Source: Variovorax sp. S12S4
GTDB lineage: Bacteria; Pseudomonadota; Gammaproteobacteria; Burkholderiales; Burkholderiaceae_C
Direction: 5' to 3'
Length of the DNA stretch: 64,000 nt
Assembly (NCBI RefSeq): GCF_023195515.1
Contig: NZ_JALPKR020000002.1
Location: 5,371,001 to 5,435,000 of the forward strand
The position numbers and the translations under genes were made by a program. Of this stretch, positions 57,166-64,000 are shown piece by piece. Position 1 is the first letter of the stretch. Each line of letters starts with the position of its first letter. Below the pieces are notes generated by a model. The model saw nothing but the letters and a program-made list of their open reading frames with translations, was not told where the DNA came from and searched no databases.

Positions 57166-58031
57166 AAGTGGACGTCTTCAGCCCCTTCGTCCTCCTTCGC
57201 GCCGTTGATCCGGTACGTGGAGAGAGCCTCAACGCGGGCGTTGTTTTGTTCACCCCAACTGGTGCCTTGGTAGCAGCCGCGCCAGACGCCGCCCGGATAA
57301 AAGCCCTGCATCCGGACTTCGTGGCCCTCTCGATGTCGGCGTGGGCTGAGCGACTGCAAGAATCGATTAATTCGCTCGCCAAATCTTTGCCTGAGATCGC
57401 GCAGCAGATTGCTATGCTGCCCCTCCTTTGCCAACCTTTCGTTGCGGATACAGAGCCCGGTACGACCCTGCTTAATCTCGACCGCCCGCAAGAGACTCTT
57501 GACGCGCTGATGGCATGGCAAGTTCTTGCACGTCAAGTAACGGTTCGCGCGAAGAGAGACCGCGTCAAGAGGCAATCGAAGCTAACCTCGCAGATGCGTT
57601 CCTGGTTCCGTTCCGCAAAGGTCTTCAGTACCAATCCAGAAGACCTTAGCAAAGGGCGCGTGGTCGCAAACTTTCCGGTGGATGCTCGCGATGACCTATA
57701 CGCCGATTTCGCAGTGAAAACCGGCCGCTTACATGTCCTGGAGACGCTGGACCTGAGAGGCATCGATCACCTCACCCCGTCTATTCGCGGAGACGCAGCC
57801 GTGAAGGGCTTCACCCTTGATGAAGCGAGGACCGCGGTAGATGGCGATCGTATCGCGGTGGTAAGTGCATCCAACTACGACATTGCGCGGCCCGCAATCA
57901 AGATGATCGAACGCAACGCGACCAATTTGTATGTGATGGAAAGTCCAAAAGACAAGCAGGCGTTCGTTGACTTTATGCACCAGGCGCTTCACAACGACGC
58001 GCTACCTGACCTTGTGCTCACTAGACCTTGA
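57162..58031 (+). CDS. DUF3037-like partner of the HipA-like kinase
   Basis: A 289-residue protein, MKVDVFSPFVLLRAVDPVRG, with NAGVVLFTPTGALVAA, resembling the DUF3037 pattern. The C-terminal part (GFTLDEARTAVDGDRIAVVS) may be a second domain like DUF1828. DUF3037 genes are often found next to HipA-like kinase genes. Here the start codon overlaps the kinase stop (ATGA). Function as antitoxin or regulator is an inference. Confidence 0.7.
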   Translation: MKVDVFSPFVLLRAVDPVRGESLNAGVVLFTPTGALVAAAPDAARIKALHPDFVALSMSAWAERLQESINSLAKSLPEIAQQIAMLPLLCQPFVADTEPGTTLLNLDRPQETLDALMAWQVLARQVTVRAKRDRVKRQSKLTSQMRSWFRSAKVFSTNPEDLSKGRVVANFPVDARDDLYADFAVKTGRLHVLETLDLRGIDHLTPSIRGDAAVKGFTLDEARTAVDGDRIAVVSASNYDIARPAIKMIERNATNLYVMESPKDKQAFVDFMHQALHNDALPDLVLTRP

Positions 58032-58047
58032 GTGACGAACTAGCAGA

Positions 58048-58611
58048 TCAAATTGCCGCTTCACCTCTCAGTTGAAGAGCCTGTCGCACATCCTCAGAAG
58101 AGTACTGCGCTACGGAAGTTACCGATGGCAGTGCCCTAAGGATCCAGTCGCTTTCCTTCAGGGGCACCATGAAAGGGATCTCTGCGCAAGTCATTCGATG
58201 GGCTACGGTCAGCCTATGTTTTCCGTCAATCACCAATCCCAAGCGCGACGAAGCACGTACGCTTAGAAGCATTGGTGCCAATCCCTCGGATCGTTCCCAG
58301 TGTTGTATGACGCGCACGATCTTGTCGAGCGTATGGTCTTCTTTATTCCACAGCGTTGACCCATCGTAGACGGCTGGTTCGTAGAGCAAGTTCCAAACAT
58401 CGCAGAATGGTGCTCGAAAAACCGCGACGCCGCTATCTATCCATGAAGCATCGATGTCGCACATTGCAATGGACTCGACACTGCAATCCCAGGTGGGATT
58501 CACCTGAGGCGTATGGCGACGGTACTTTTTGACTAGCTGGTCGAGTTTCTTCCGCGCATCCACTTGCCGCTGTTGATCGTCCAGAAATATTTGGAGCTCG
58601 CTACGAGACAT
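58048..58611 (-). CDS. ParB/Srx-fold protein
   Basis: A 187-residue protein, MSRSELQIFLDDQQRQVDAR, with the ParB-type box LVIDGKHRLTVAHRMTCAEI followed by PFMVPLKESD. The ParB/Srx fold occurs in DNA-clamping CTPases and small-molecule nucleases. Placed convergent to the HipA-like pair, it may belong to the same accessory cassette. Confidence 0.68.
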   Translation of the reverse strand: MSRSELQIFLDDQQRQVDARKKLDQLVKKYRRHTPQVNPTWDCSVESIAMCDIDASWIDSGVAVFRAPFCDVWNLLYEPAVYDGSTLWNKEDHTLDKIVRVIQHWERSEGLAPMLLSVRASSRLGLVIDGKHRLTVAHRMTCAEIPFMVPLKESDWILRALPSVTSVAQYSSEDVRQALQLRGEAAI

Positions 58612-58649
58612 GCCAGTTCAAGAAGTTTCAGTCGCATTGTGCCGCGCGA

Positions 58650-59426
58650 CTACCACCGCCCATCCAAAATGATTTGTGACACCTGCAGCCTCTGAGGTTC
58701 TGGCTCAAAGCTGAACTGGATAGACACGTACTCGGCGCACTTCCCGAGGAGCGCCTCACCGCTCTGGCTGTAGAGGTCGGCGCATACCGTCAGCTCCAGT
58801 GGTGCGCAGAAGGTCCAAGGCCACCTCGTGGTGTCCTGGATGTAGTCGAAGTGCCGCTTGACTGCAAAAGCGATAGCTATCGCCGCAGCCTCACCCCATC
58901 TCCGCCCGCGATAAGTCGGCGCGATCCAGGCTTGGTCTAGCTCGACCTCCAAATGGGCTAAATCGTCCTCGATGTCGAACGCCCTCGCCCACCACTTGAA
59001 CGAGAACGAGACGAATCCCACCGCAGGGCCTCCGGCTCGTTCGGTGATGACCGCCATCAGCTCGGTGGTCAAAAAGGCGCTCTCTGCCGAACGAACTGAT
59101 TGCACCTTCCCGTCACGGGCCGAGTACATCTCAAGCTCCGTCCCGAGTGCACGCTGATTTGCCGGCCGCAAAGGCGATGCGCTGAGCCGGCTAACGCCCT
59201 CCTCCACTTCGTGCGTCTTGTCCGCACCATGCAGTTCCCGGAGTTGGCTGCACCAGGTGCGAAGCTGAACGCAGGGACGTGTGACGATGTAGACCACTCC
59301 TTTAGCCTCCTCAAGCGGCTCGTCGTCGTCCCACGCGACGGGCGTTACAGCGTCAGGGTAGACCGGGTCAATCGGCTTGGTCAGCCGCAGGAACAGAGGA
59401 TGGCGTCGGCCGCGAGGTTGAGGCAT
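58650..59426 (-). CDS. Hypothetical protein with GNAT-like motif
   Basis: A 258-residue protein, MPQPRGRRHPLFLRLTKPID. The segment YRGRRWGEAAAIAIAFAVKR resembles the acetyl-CoA-binding motif of GNAT acetyltransferases, preceded by AFLTTELMAVITERAGGPAV. N- and C-terminal parts are unknown. The acetyltransferase call is tentative. Lies in the accessory cluster, opposite strand to HipA-like genes. Confidence 0.6.
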   Translation of the reverse strand: MPQPRGRRHPLFLRLTKPIDPVYPDAVTPVAWDDDEPLEEAKGVVYIVTRPCVQLRTWCSQLRELHGADKTHEVEEGVSRLSASPLRPANQRALGTELEMYSARDGKVQSVRSAESAFLTTELMAVITERAGGPAVGFVSFSFKWWARAFDIEDDLAHLEVELDQAWIAPTYRGRRWGEAAAIAIAFAVKRHFDYIQDTTRWPWTFCAPLELTVCADLYSQSGEALLGKCAEYVSIQFSFEPEPQRLQVSQIILDGRW

Positions 59427-59526
59427 GCGCTCTTGTAGCGCGGAACCTCAGAAAGCTTGAACACGGGCTTTTCGGTCGTGATTTTTGGCATGATCGAACG
59501 CTCTTCGCAACGATTCAAATCTGACA

Positions 59527-59936
59527 ATGGCCGCTCGACGCTTGCTCTGCGTTATCTCTCTCGTATTCTTGGCCGGCTGTGTGGCGCCGTCGCTCCGAGG
59601 AGAACATGAGGACCGATTCAAGTTCCGTGCTGCCGGCGCGATCCCCCGGACAAGGTCCTCGCATTCTTGGAATGTGTTCAAGACGGATTGACCGCCGAGC
59701 AGCGCTACGTCAACACCGTTGTTTCCCAGACAAGACGGGTCAATGGCTACCGCGTTGATCTGAAGTCTGAGAAATATCTCCTGCTCAGCGCTGACGTGCT
59801 CGAAGACGGCCGCACGCAGCTGGTCGAAGGTCCCGCGGCTGGGATGATCCCAACGGGATCCGAGATCGGACGGTATGAGGATTGTGTGAAACGGTTCGGC
59901 AAGCCGCTCAGCGAGAGCCCCATACCCCGCGGCTGA
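59527..59936 (+). pseudogene. Small lipoprotein gene with one-base frameshift
   Basis: Frame one begins MAARRLLCVISLVFLAGC, a clear lipobox, and runs to a stop at about 59690. Frame two from 59640 reads PPDKVLAFLECVQDGLTAEQ and on to SESPIPRG. Adding one base to the C run at 59643-59647 joins them into one lipoprotein of about 136 residues. Positions 59640-59700 carry the join. Either an assembly error or a true null. Confidence 0.72.
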
Positions 59937-59954
59937 AGGGGGCGGGATTTTCAT

Positions 59955-60010
59955 TCCCGGGGCCGGAATCGAACCGGCACACCTTTCGGTGGGGGATTTT
60001 GAGTCCCCTA
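59955..60010 (-). pseudogene. 3' half of tRNA-Leu (CAA), probable attachment-site remnant
   Basis: On the minus strand the anticodon stem-loop GGGGA-CTCAAAA-TCCCC (anticodon CAA, 59999-60001), variable loop, T-arm GCCGG-TTCGATT-CCGGC and acceptor 3' strand CCCGGGA are all present; the D-arm and 5' acceptor TCCCGGG are not found upstream. Such 3' tRNA halves are left by integration at the anticodon loop, a common phage target in tRNA-Leu(CAA). Confidence 0.75.
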
Positions 60011-60034
60011 GCTTTACTGGCTGCCCGTCGTTCG

Positions 60035-60463
60035 CTATCTCCGACAGCCGCCAACCTGCTTGGTCGGAATCTCTAGCTTCTCGCCGTTCTCGGTTGGCTG
60101 TTCGTAGAGCTCGTACGTGCAGTAGAAGACCTTTTCTTTGAGGTCCGAGATGTACGAGGCACCCGCCTTGGGAATGAACGAGTGCGAGTAGCCGCAGCTA
60201 CTCCCGACGTAGCCAGTGTCGTTCCTGTGACGGACGAACACGCGCACACCGGCGGGAATCTCCACCCATCGCCAGGTTTTCGCCTCGCCCTCCTCCCCGC
60301 AGTCTGACAGGGACAGCGTTGCCGAGATCCGGTTGGCGTCATCGTAAAACTTGATTCGCGCCTTCGATTCGGTCGGCGGAAATTCGAAAGGCTTCAGCGG
60401 CTTCGTAGGAGCACAGGCGCCTAGGCAGGCAACCAGCGGCAGCAAGGCAAGAACAGCGCGCAT
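60035..60463 (-). CDS. Putative lipoprotein
   Basis: A 142-residue lipoprotein, MRAVLALLPLVACLGAC at its N-terminus. The mature part (NRISATLSLSDCGEEGEAKT; FVRHRNDTGYVGSSCGYSHS) is beta-rich and has several Cys. No family recognised. Ends 25 bp right of the tRNA-Leu fragment. Confidence 0.72.
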   Translation of the reverse strand: MRAVLALLPLVACLGACAPTKPLKPFEFPPTESKARIKFYDDANRISATLSLSDCGEEGEAKTWRWVEIPAGVRVFVRHRNDTGYVGSSCGYSHSFIPKAGASYISDLKEKVFYCTYELYEQPTENGEKLEIPTKQVGGCRR

Positions 60464-60659
60464 CTTCGAGGTCCGGTGTTGGGGCCCGGCAGCATACACG
60501 CCGCGTTGCGAGGCCGGCGCCTCAACCATTGGTCGCCCTTCCCTCGTGTTGATGGCAATATCACGGGTGTGATTTAGCAATGCACAAGGCCGACCTCTAG
60601 AACCGATAAATCTAGTGGATTCGTGCGGCAACCACTGATCAGATTCGCGGAGGATTCGT

Positions 60660-61538
60660 GTGACGAATATCGAGCCTACGAGTGAGGGCGGGAAGCCGAC
60701 TGGTGATCCTGCTGACGAAACCAGGTCTAGTAGACAGAAGGAAAACTTCCACGCAGATCTCGATTTTGGAGTCCTAGACTATCTAGCTCTGCCCAGTTTC
60801 GGCGACGGTTACTTCAGTCTAGCTGACGCTGCGATGCTCGCCGCACTTGATGATTGGTGGTGGAACTTTGGCGAAGGCGGCGATCCCGATTTCTCGGATT
60901 TGATTGCCGATCAGAAAGCTAGAGCAGTGGCACAACCGATGCAACAGTTAGTTGTCAAAGCGCTGGTGCGGTCGATTGCGCTCAAGGAACTCGACGCACA
61001 CGTCTTGGCTCGGGATCTCGCAACCTCTGAAGCCGTGCCGGAGCGGACGTATGCACACATTCTTGACATCGTGGACTGTCTAGAGAAGTACGGGATCGGC
61101 GAAGGTCACCTGATGCAGACAGCGAAGTCGTTGGACGACGAGGACTTCTACGAGGTCGCCACCGCTGTGTCCCGAAGGCGAGCCGCGATTCGCATGGGTA
61201 TTAGCTCTGACCCCGAAGAGATCCCCAACGAAAACCCGTTCGCGGTCATTGAAGTCCTGCGCAAAGAGCTGCGGGCCAAGAAGCTCCAGATTGCACACTT
61301 GGAGCAGCAAGGCTCAACTCGCATCGGTGATGCAAGACCACTTGGGGCTAGGCAACGGAACAACTTGCACAGGGCAATTGGGGCGTTGTTAGCTCTACTT
61401 CTTCCGCATTACAACGACAAGCAAGACGCCTTGATAGCCGAGATCGAATCACGCTTCAGCGGGAACGAGGGGCTTTCGAAACGTACGCTGGAATCAATTT
61501 TCCCTCTGGCCAAAAAGGCGCTGAGCGCTGAACACTGA
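60660..61538 (+). CDS. Hypothetical accessory protein, GTG start
   Basis: A 292-residue protein, probable GTG start after GGAGG. The C-terminal part (NLHRAIGALLALLLPHYNDK; NEGLSKRTLESIFPLAKKAL) resembles a conserved C-terminal helical domain in proteins of plasmids and integrative elements. The N-terminal two thirds are helical and acidic with no known match. Located at the left end of the element that starts at about 60.0 kb. Confidence 0.7.
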   Translation: MTNIEPTSEGGKPTGDPADETRSSRQKENFHADLDFGVLDYLALPSFGDGYFSLADAAMLAALDDWWWNFGEGGDPDFSDLIADQKARAVAQPMQQLVVKALVRSIALKELDAHVLARDLATSEAVPERTYAHILDIVDCLEKYGIGEGHLMQTAKSLDDEDFYEVATAVSRRRAAIRMGISSDPEEIPNENPFAVIEVLRKELRAKKLQIAHLEQQGSTRIGDARPLGARQRNNLHRAIGALLALLLPHYNDKQDALIAEIESRFSGNEGLSKRTLESIFPLAKKALSAEH

Positions 61539-62146
61539 ATGACCGCACTTGCGGTCGAAGACGCCGCACCTGCGGTTACCTAAAGGCCCAAACTAACGAT
61601 AGTCCGTCTCGTACCGCAGCACATCGGATGCACCGCGGTGAAGCATTGCGGGCAATCACCGTGACGGTCTACGGCGATTCTTACAGGGCATGCACAGCTA
61701 CAAGATTTGCACCAATAAGCCAGCATCGAAATCCGGATCGAAGAGATGCAGAAGTCACAGCCGACGGGAGTTCAGTGACGCTGCTCCTGCGACGAGAAGG
61801 ATTACCACTCGACTACAAGCACGACGACCGCGGGATTGGCCAACAGAAAGGCCGTTCAGACGTGGCTTTTCTTTTTATGCGCCGAAGGTTTGCTGTGCGC
61901 TGCATCGGAAGATCACCGCTTATTCACAACCTTGTCCACGGAGGAGGAGGTTTGTACCGGTTAGCATTCTTAGAACCGATTGGAGTACTGGGGTGCTTAA
62001 CCACAGCCCAAAGGCAAGGGCCGCTAGCGGTTGACGCAAGCGGCCCTCTTGAGCACCCGAACCCGAAAGAACTGGCACCCGTCTGGCGAGACAGGGAGCA
62101 GTTTAAACCGGGTTCGGGAAGTTTTGGCTTTGAACTGAAAGCACCT
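61539..62146. other. Non-coding stretch with hairpin
   Basis: About 600 bp without a supported gene. It holds an inverted repeat AGGGCCGCT/AGCGGCCCT (62017-62025 and 62039-62047), a 9 bp stem without a T run. It should contain the promoter of the AlpA-like gene. A frame opened at 61628 runs into AlpA but its first 170 residues lack coding character. Confidence 0.55.
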
Positions 62147-62344
62147 ATGACCCGTGACAGTGATCCCACTCCGCCAGCCGACAGGCTGCTACGCCTTCCA
62201 GACGTCCTCACCAAAGTGCCGGTCGGCCGCGCTTCTTGGTGGAAAGGTGTCAAGGACGGCCGCTACCCCGCCGCCATCAAGCTGGGCCCGCGCACGAGCG
62301 CTTGGCGCGCGTCCGACATCGACAAGCTGATCGCTTCTCTCTAG
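62147..62344 (+). CDS. AlpA-family regulator
   Basis: A 65-residue protein of the AlpA/excisionase-like winged HTH family: LLRLPDVLTKVPVGRASWWK and AIKLGPRTSAWRASDIDKLI are the standard pattern. AlpA proteins act on integrase or element excision genes of prophages and integrative elements. No integrase lies within the window. Confidence 0.88.
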   Translation: MTRDSDPTPPADRLLRLPDVLTKVPVGRASWWKGVKDGRYPAAIKLGPRTSAWRASDIDKLIASL

Positions 62345-62485
62345 GCAGGGAGATCAATCATGACCAAGATTGCGGCGGGCAACCGTCGGCGGAGCGCTGC
62401 GCGGCGTACGGAACACCTCGCGAACAAGCGTCACAACTTGACGACGCAACTGAGCCCTCTAGGCGCTGATGCAGAAAAATTGCGG

Positions 62486-62827
62486 TCAGGAGGGCTGGGA
62501 AGCAGCCTCGCGGTAGGCCCGCTTCCATCGCATCAAATCGTCCGCCAAATTCGCCACAGAGACAACGATCAAAAGAGTCAGCCCCATAGCAACCAACACA
62601 TCCGTTTTCGTTGCGGGTTTGCTATTCAGGAAAAGGTCAAACGCGAAGTAGATGCCGAAGATGGCCGAAGCCAAATCGACAAGGACCGGTACAGCCTTCC
62701 AGCTCAGGAGGTTGTAAAGCCTGTCGCCGTGCTTATCGAGCCAACGCTTCATCAAGTACTTGCCGGTCTCAACCAGGATGAAGGCAATGACGCCCCATGC
62801 GATATACCAAGGGTTGAATTCAGTCAT
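62486..62827 (-). CDS. Small membrane protein
   Basis: A 113-residue protein with three membrane segments (IAWGVIAFILVETGKYLM; VPVLVDLASAIFGIYFAF; VLVAMGLTLLIVVSVANL), then a basic C-terminus. Family unknown. Probably an accessory membrane protein. Located next to the RHH coiled-coil gene, separated by 9 bp on the same strand. Confidence 0.7.
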   Translation of the reverse strand: MTEFNPWYIAWGVIAFILVETGKYLMKRWLDKHGDRLYNLLSWKAVPVLVDLASAIFGIYFAFDLFLNSKPATKTDVLVAMGLTLLIVVSVANLADDLMRWKRAYREAASQPS

Positions 62828-62836
62828 ACGAGACGC

Positions 62837-63559
62837 TCAGGGTTTCGGCTTGCGGGCATTCGGGCTGCGTTTCGGGCCTCTGTTGGCCGGCGGGGGTGGC
62901 GGGCTACGCGGAACGATGACCTTGTCCAAAATCGTTCCAGCCAATGGGAACTCACGGTTTTCGGGAGACATGCGGCCGATGTTGCCAACCAGCAGCACCT
63001 TGTTGATCGATCCCTTCGAACTAGCCTCTCGTGCGGTCACGCCCTCTCGGATGCGCCGCTCAACCACCTCTCGAGCTTCGGTTATGTGACGCCTCATGCC
63101 GTCAAGGTGCTCAAGCACCGCTTGCCGCTCACGGACGATGACGTTCAGTTCTTGCACCTGCATCTCCGCATCGCGCTGGACAGCCTTGAATTGCCGAATG
63201 CTTTCTTCAGCACGAGCGAAGTCCTCGTCGGTTTTAGCTTCGCGGGTGAGCCGCTCCGACTCCTGAGCGATCAAACGCGCGCGCACATCAAGCCCATCGA
63301 GTCGGCTCTTCACCAACTCGATTCGCATGTCCAACATGGACACGCGAGACTGCACAAGTTGCACCTGCGCCTCAAGGTATTGATCCATGGTTTCGCGCGG
63401 GGCGGCTGCCTGCGCAAGCGACGCCTCAAGCCGCGAGACGATCTCTGCGTTATAGCTTCGCCCAGAAGCTTGCGCAGCCGCGTGCATAGCCTCGTGCACC
63501 TCGGGAGGCAGTCGGAGTGCCGTTTTCACGAAGTTCTTCTGGTCGATGCTTGTAGCCAT
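62837..63559 (-). CDS. Arc-like ribbon-helix-helix protein with coiled coil
   Basis: A 240-residue protein starting MATSIDQKNFVKTALRLPPE at 63559. Residues 1-50 are an Arc/MetJ ribbon-helix-helix DNA-binding domain (RSYNAEIVSRLEASLA), residues about 55-190 are one long coiled coil, and the tail is Pro/Lys-rich (PPPPPANRGPKRSPNARKPK). It may hold DNA in a bridging or anchoring complex. Its start lies at the first operator of a divergent pair. Confidence 0.8.
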   Translation of the reverse strand: MATSIDQKNFVKTALRLPPEVHEAMHAAAQASGRSYNAEIVSRLEASLAQAAAPRETMDQYLEAQVQLVQSRVSMLDMRIELVKSRLDGLDVRARLIAQESERLTREAKTDEDFARAEESIRQFKAVQRDAEMQVQELNVIVRERQAVLEHLDGMRRHITEAREVVERRIREGVTAREASSKGSINKVLLVGNIGRMSPENREFPLAGTILDKVIVPRSPPPPPANRGPKRSPNARKPKP

Positions 63560-63646
63560 GCCTCCATGATAGTCCCTCAAAAATCGTCGGGTATTGCCTC
63601 CATGACGGAAGCACGATACAGTCGATTCAATGCCTCCATTATGGAA
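63559..63646. promoter_or_regulatory. Three operator repeats spaced 36 bp
   Basis: TGCCTCCATGATAG, TGCCTCCATGACGG and TGCCTCCATTATGG begin at 63559, 63595 and 63631. The distances are exactly 36 bp. The third contains the palindrome TCCATTATGGA. They lie between two divergent ribbon-helix-helix genes and are the likely binding sites. Confidence 0.72.
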
Positions 63647-63654
63647 ACACTTAA

Positions 63655-63837
63655 ATGAGCAGCCAGAAAGACTTTGTGAAAACCGCCCTGCGTCTGCCTC
63701 CTGACCTCCATGCATCGCTCCATGGGTCCGCCAAGGAAAGCGAACGAACCTTCAACGCCGAAATCCTCCATCGCCTGCGCTCGAGCTTCAAGGCTAGACG
63801 CGTTCCGCATCCCGTCACCTCGAAAGGAACTCTGTGA
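63655..63837 (+). CDS. Arc-like ribbon-helix-helix repressor
   Basis: A 60-residue Arc-type protein, KDFVKTALRLPPDLHASLHG and ERTFNAEILHRLRSSFKARR. The first 45 residues match the RHH domain of the divergent gene at 62837-63559 closely (both share FVKTALRLPP). Stop overlaps the next start (GTGA). It probably represses one or both genes through the three operators. Confidence 0.85.
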   Translation: MSSQKDFVKTALRLPPDLHASLHGSAKESERTFNAEILHRLRSSFKARRVPHPVTSKGTL

Positions 63838-64000
63838 CCACCATCGTCCCCTTTAACTTCGATGGCGCCGCCGTCCGCGCGCTTGAAATCGACAACGAGC
63901 CCTACTTCGTCGGAAAGGATGTCGCCGGAGCCCTGGGCTACAGCGATGCGACCACGGCGATCCGGTCGCACTGCCGCGGGGTGCAAAAGCTGCACCCCAT
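63834..64000 (+). CDS. BRO-N family antirepressor (partial, runs off the window)
   Basis: GTG start at 63834, preceded by AAAGGAACTCT and overlapping the RHH stop by 4 bp. The visible 55 residues read VPFNFDGAAVRALEIDNEPY and VGKDVAGALGYSDATTAIRS, the BRO-N DNA-binding pattern of phage antirepressors. The gene continues past 64,000. Confidence 0.85.
   Translation, partial: MTTIVPFNFDGAAVRALEIDNEPYFVGKDVAGALGYSDATTAIRSHCRGVQKLHP

Noticed and set aside
60010..60035. A complete phage tRNA-Leu gene at about 60 kb
   Set aside because: The D-arm and the 5' acceptor strand cannot be found within normal tRNA length upstream, so only the 3' half is called.
62360..63658. A 432-codon + strand open frame
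   Set aside because: It runs antisense to the membrane protein and RHH coiled-coil genes, whose frames are supported by start sites, domains and the divergent operator region.

Overview
The window is high-GC DNA from a betaproteobacterium, most likely a Variovorax-like member of the Comamonadaceae. This is inferred from codon style, the urea-transport operon and the familiar alaS-panE type neighbourhood; no 16S gene is present to prove it. Positions 1-20,500 look like core chromosome. From about 22 kb to the right edge the DNA is dominated by prophage.

Chromosomal part. A leftward urea ABC transporter operon (urtA-urtB-urtC-urtD, 4378 to 70; urtE would lie off the left edge) is divergent from an unusual two-component system. 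Its sensor kinase carries an NCS1-type permease as input module, a cysteine cluster and a receiver, and its gene overlaps that of a LuxR-type response regulator. A secreted Gly/ATP-repeat protein, two solute-binding proteins without a permease, a long palindromic intergenic repeat, a small lipoprotein, an M1 aminopeptidase lipoprotein, panE-like and alaS (overlapping TGATG), and a ferritin-like protein follow. Between 20.5 and 23.5 kb three copies of one small, undescribed protein family occur, one with a zinc ribbon, next to a truncated 5' end of a tRNA-Gly gene and a LexA-controlled small gene.

Prophage. From about 25.4 to 46.7 kb a leftward late operon encodes, in transcription order, HNH endonuclease, TerS, TerL, HK97 protease, capsid, portal (genes run from high to low coordinate), connectors, tail tube, the gpG/gpGT tail chaperones with a GGGAAAA slippery site, tape measure, tail tip, fibres, holin-like proteins, lysin and nested Rz/Rz1 spanins: a siphovirus with long non-contractile tail. 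Positions 46.9-49.7 kb hold inserted accessory genes. The early region (50.0-55.3 kb, leftward) has a zinc-finger protein in the antiterminator position, a Toprim protein, SF2 helicase, ParB-like protein, CII-like and Cro-like regulators, facing a short cI-type repressor at 55.4 kb. No integrase is in the window.

Right end. At 55.9-59.9 kb there are accessory genes: a HipA-like kinase overlapping a DUF3037-like partner, a ParB-fold protein and a GNAT-like protein. A 3' half of a tRNA-Leu(CAA) gene at 59.96-60.01 kb marks an element boundary. Beyond it lie an AlpA-like regulator, two divergent ribbon-helix-helix proteins sharing three operator repeats spaced exactly 36 bp, and the start of a BRO-N antirepressor, suggesting a second element that continues past 64 kb.

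Quality note. Four genes (tape measure, portal, Toprim protein, a lipoprotein) are each broken by one missing base inside a C or G run. The pattern points to homopolymer under-calling in the assembly more than to gene decay.
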